In this document: piece by piece, positions 5,305 to 5,350 of the stretch
Layout of the letters: each line of letters opens with the position of its first letter
How positions within the stretch are numbered: the first letter of the stretch is position 1
Origin: JANOBJ01 sp031411575
GTDB lineage: Bacteria; Pseudomonadota; Gammaproteobacteria; Burkholderiales; Burkholderiaceae_C
Reading direction: 5' to 3'
Length of the DNA stretch: 5,350 nt
NCBI GenBank assembly: GCA_031411575.1
Contig: JANOBJ010000249.1
Span: 1 to 5,350 of the forward strand
Made by a program: the position numbers and the translations under genes
The notes under the pieces: model-generated
Database searches by the model: none
What the model was told of the DNA's origin: nothing
Seen by the model: the letters and a program-made list of their open reading frames with translations, nothing else

Positions 5305-5350
5305 TGGTAGGCCGTGTTGGACTTGAACCAACGACCAAAGGATTATGAGT
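5305..5350 (-). tRNA. tRNA with CAT anticodon, 3' part (Met or Ile2)
   Basis: Only the 3' half is in the window. On the - strand it shows the anticodon loop CTCATAA (anticodon CAT at 5345-5347), stem strand TCCTT, variable loop TGGTC, T-arm GTTGG-TTCAAGT-CCAAC, acceptor strand ACGGCCT, A and an encoded CCA. The CAT anticodon means elongator Met or, if C34 is modified to lysidine, the minor Ile (AUA) tRNA. The variable loop and T-loop resemble the E. coli Ile2 tRNA, but the 5' half is needed to choose. Confidence 0.9.

Noticed and set aside
1..5350. CRISPR array, insertion sequence or phage integration at the tRNAs
   Set aside because: No direct repeats with spacers, no transposase, no integrase and no duplicated tRNA 3' end are visible.

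Overview
The window looks like chromosomal housekeeping DNA from a betaproteobacterium of the order Burkholderiales, most likely Comamonadaceae-like. The reasons are the 67-residue omega proteins that begin MARITVEDCL, the yicC-gmk-rpoZ-spoT-greB gene order, the protein sequences and the GC-rich codon use. The family-level call is from recognition, not from a search.

The right part (about 1072-5350) is an ordinary locus. On the + strand it holds the C-terminal end of yicC, then gmk, rpoZ, a clear intrinsic terminator and a full-length bifunctional spoT. On the - strand there is a convergent greB, preceded by a terminator, a tRNA-Arg(ACG) and the 3' half of a CAT-anticodon tRNA that runs off the window. 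The genes share a theme of guanine nucleotides and RNA polymerase control. Gmk makes GDP, SpoT makes and degrades (p)ppGpp, omega forms part of one ppGpp site on RNA polymerase, and GreB works in the polymerase secondary channel.

The left part (1-1045) is the unusual one. It holds a second, complete gmk-rpoZ pair on the - strand with its own RBSs and terminator, head-to-head with the first pair. The two Gmk proteins are about 66% identical (136 of 206 by direct comparison) and the two omegas 59 of 67. The left pair uses more GC-ending codons. This is therefore not a recent duplication but two diverged relatives. They meet where yicC is cut to its last ~81 residues, next to a 25-bp imperfect palindrome (1050-1074).

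The arrangement is either a real insertion or rearrangement that brought in a xenologous gmk-rpoZ and truncated yicC, or a chimeric contig joining two related genomes. Sequence alone cannot decide, and an artefact is a serious possibility. I see no sign of a new defence, mobile or biosynthetic system.
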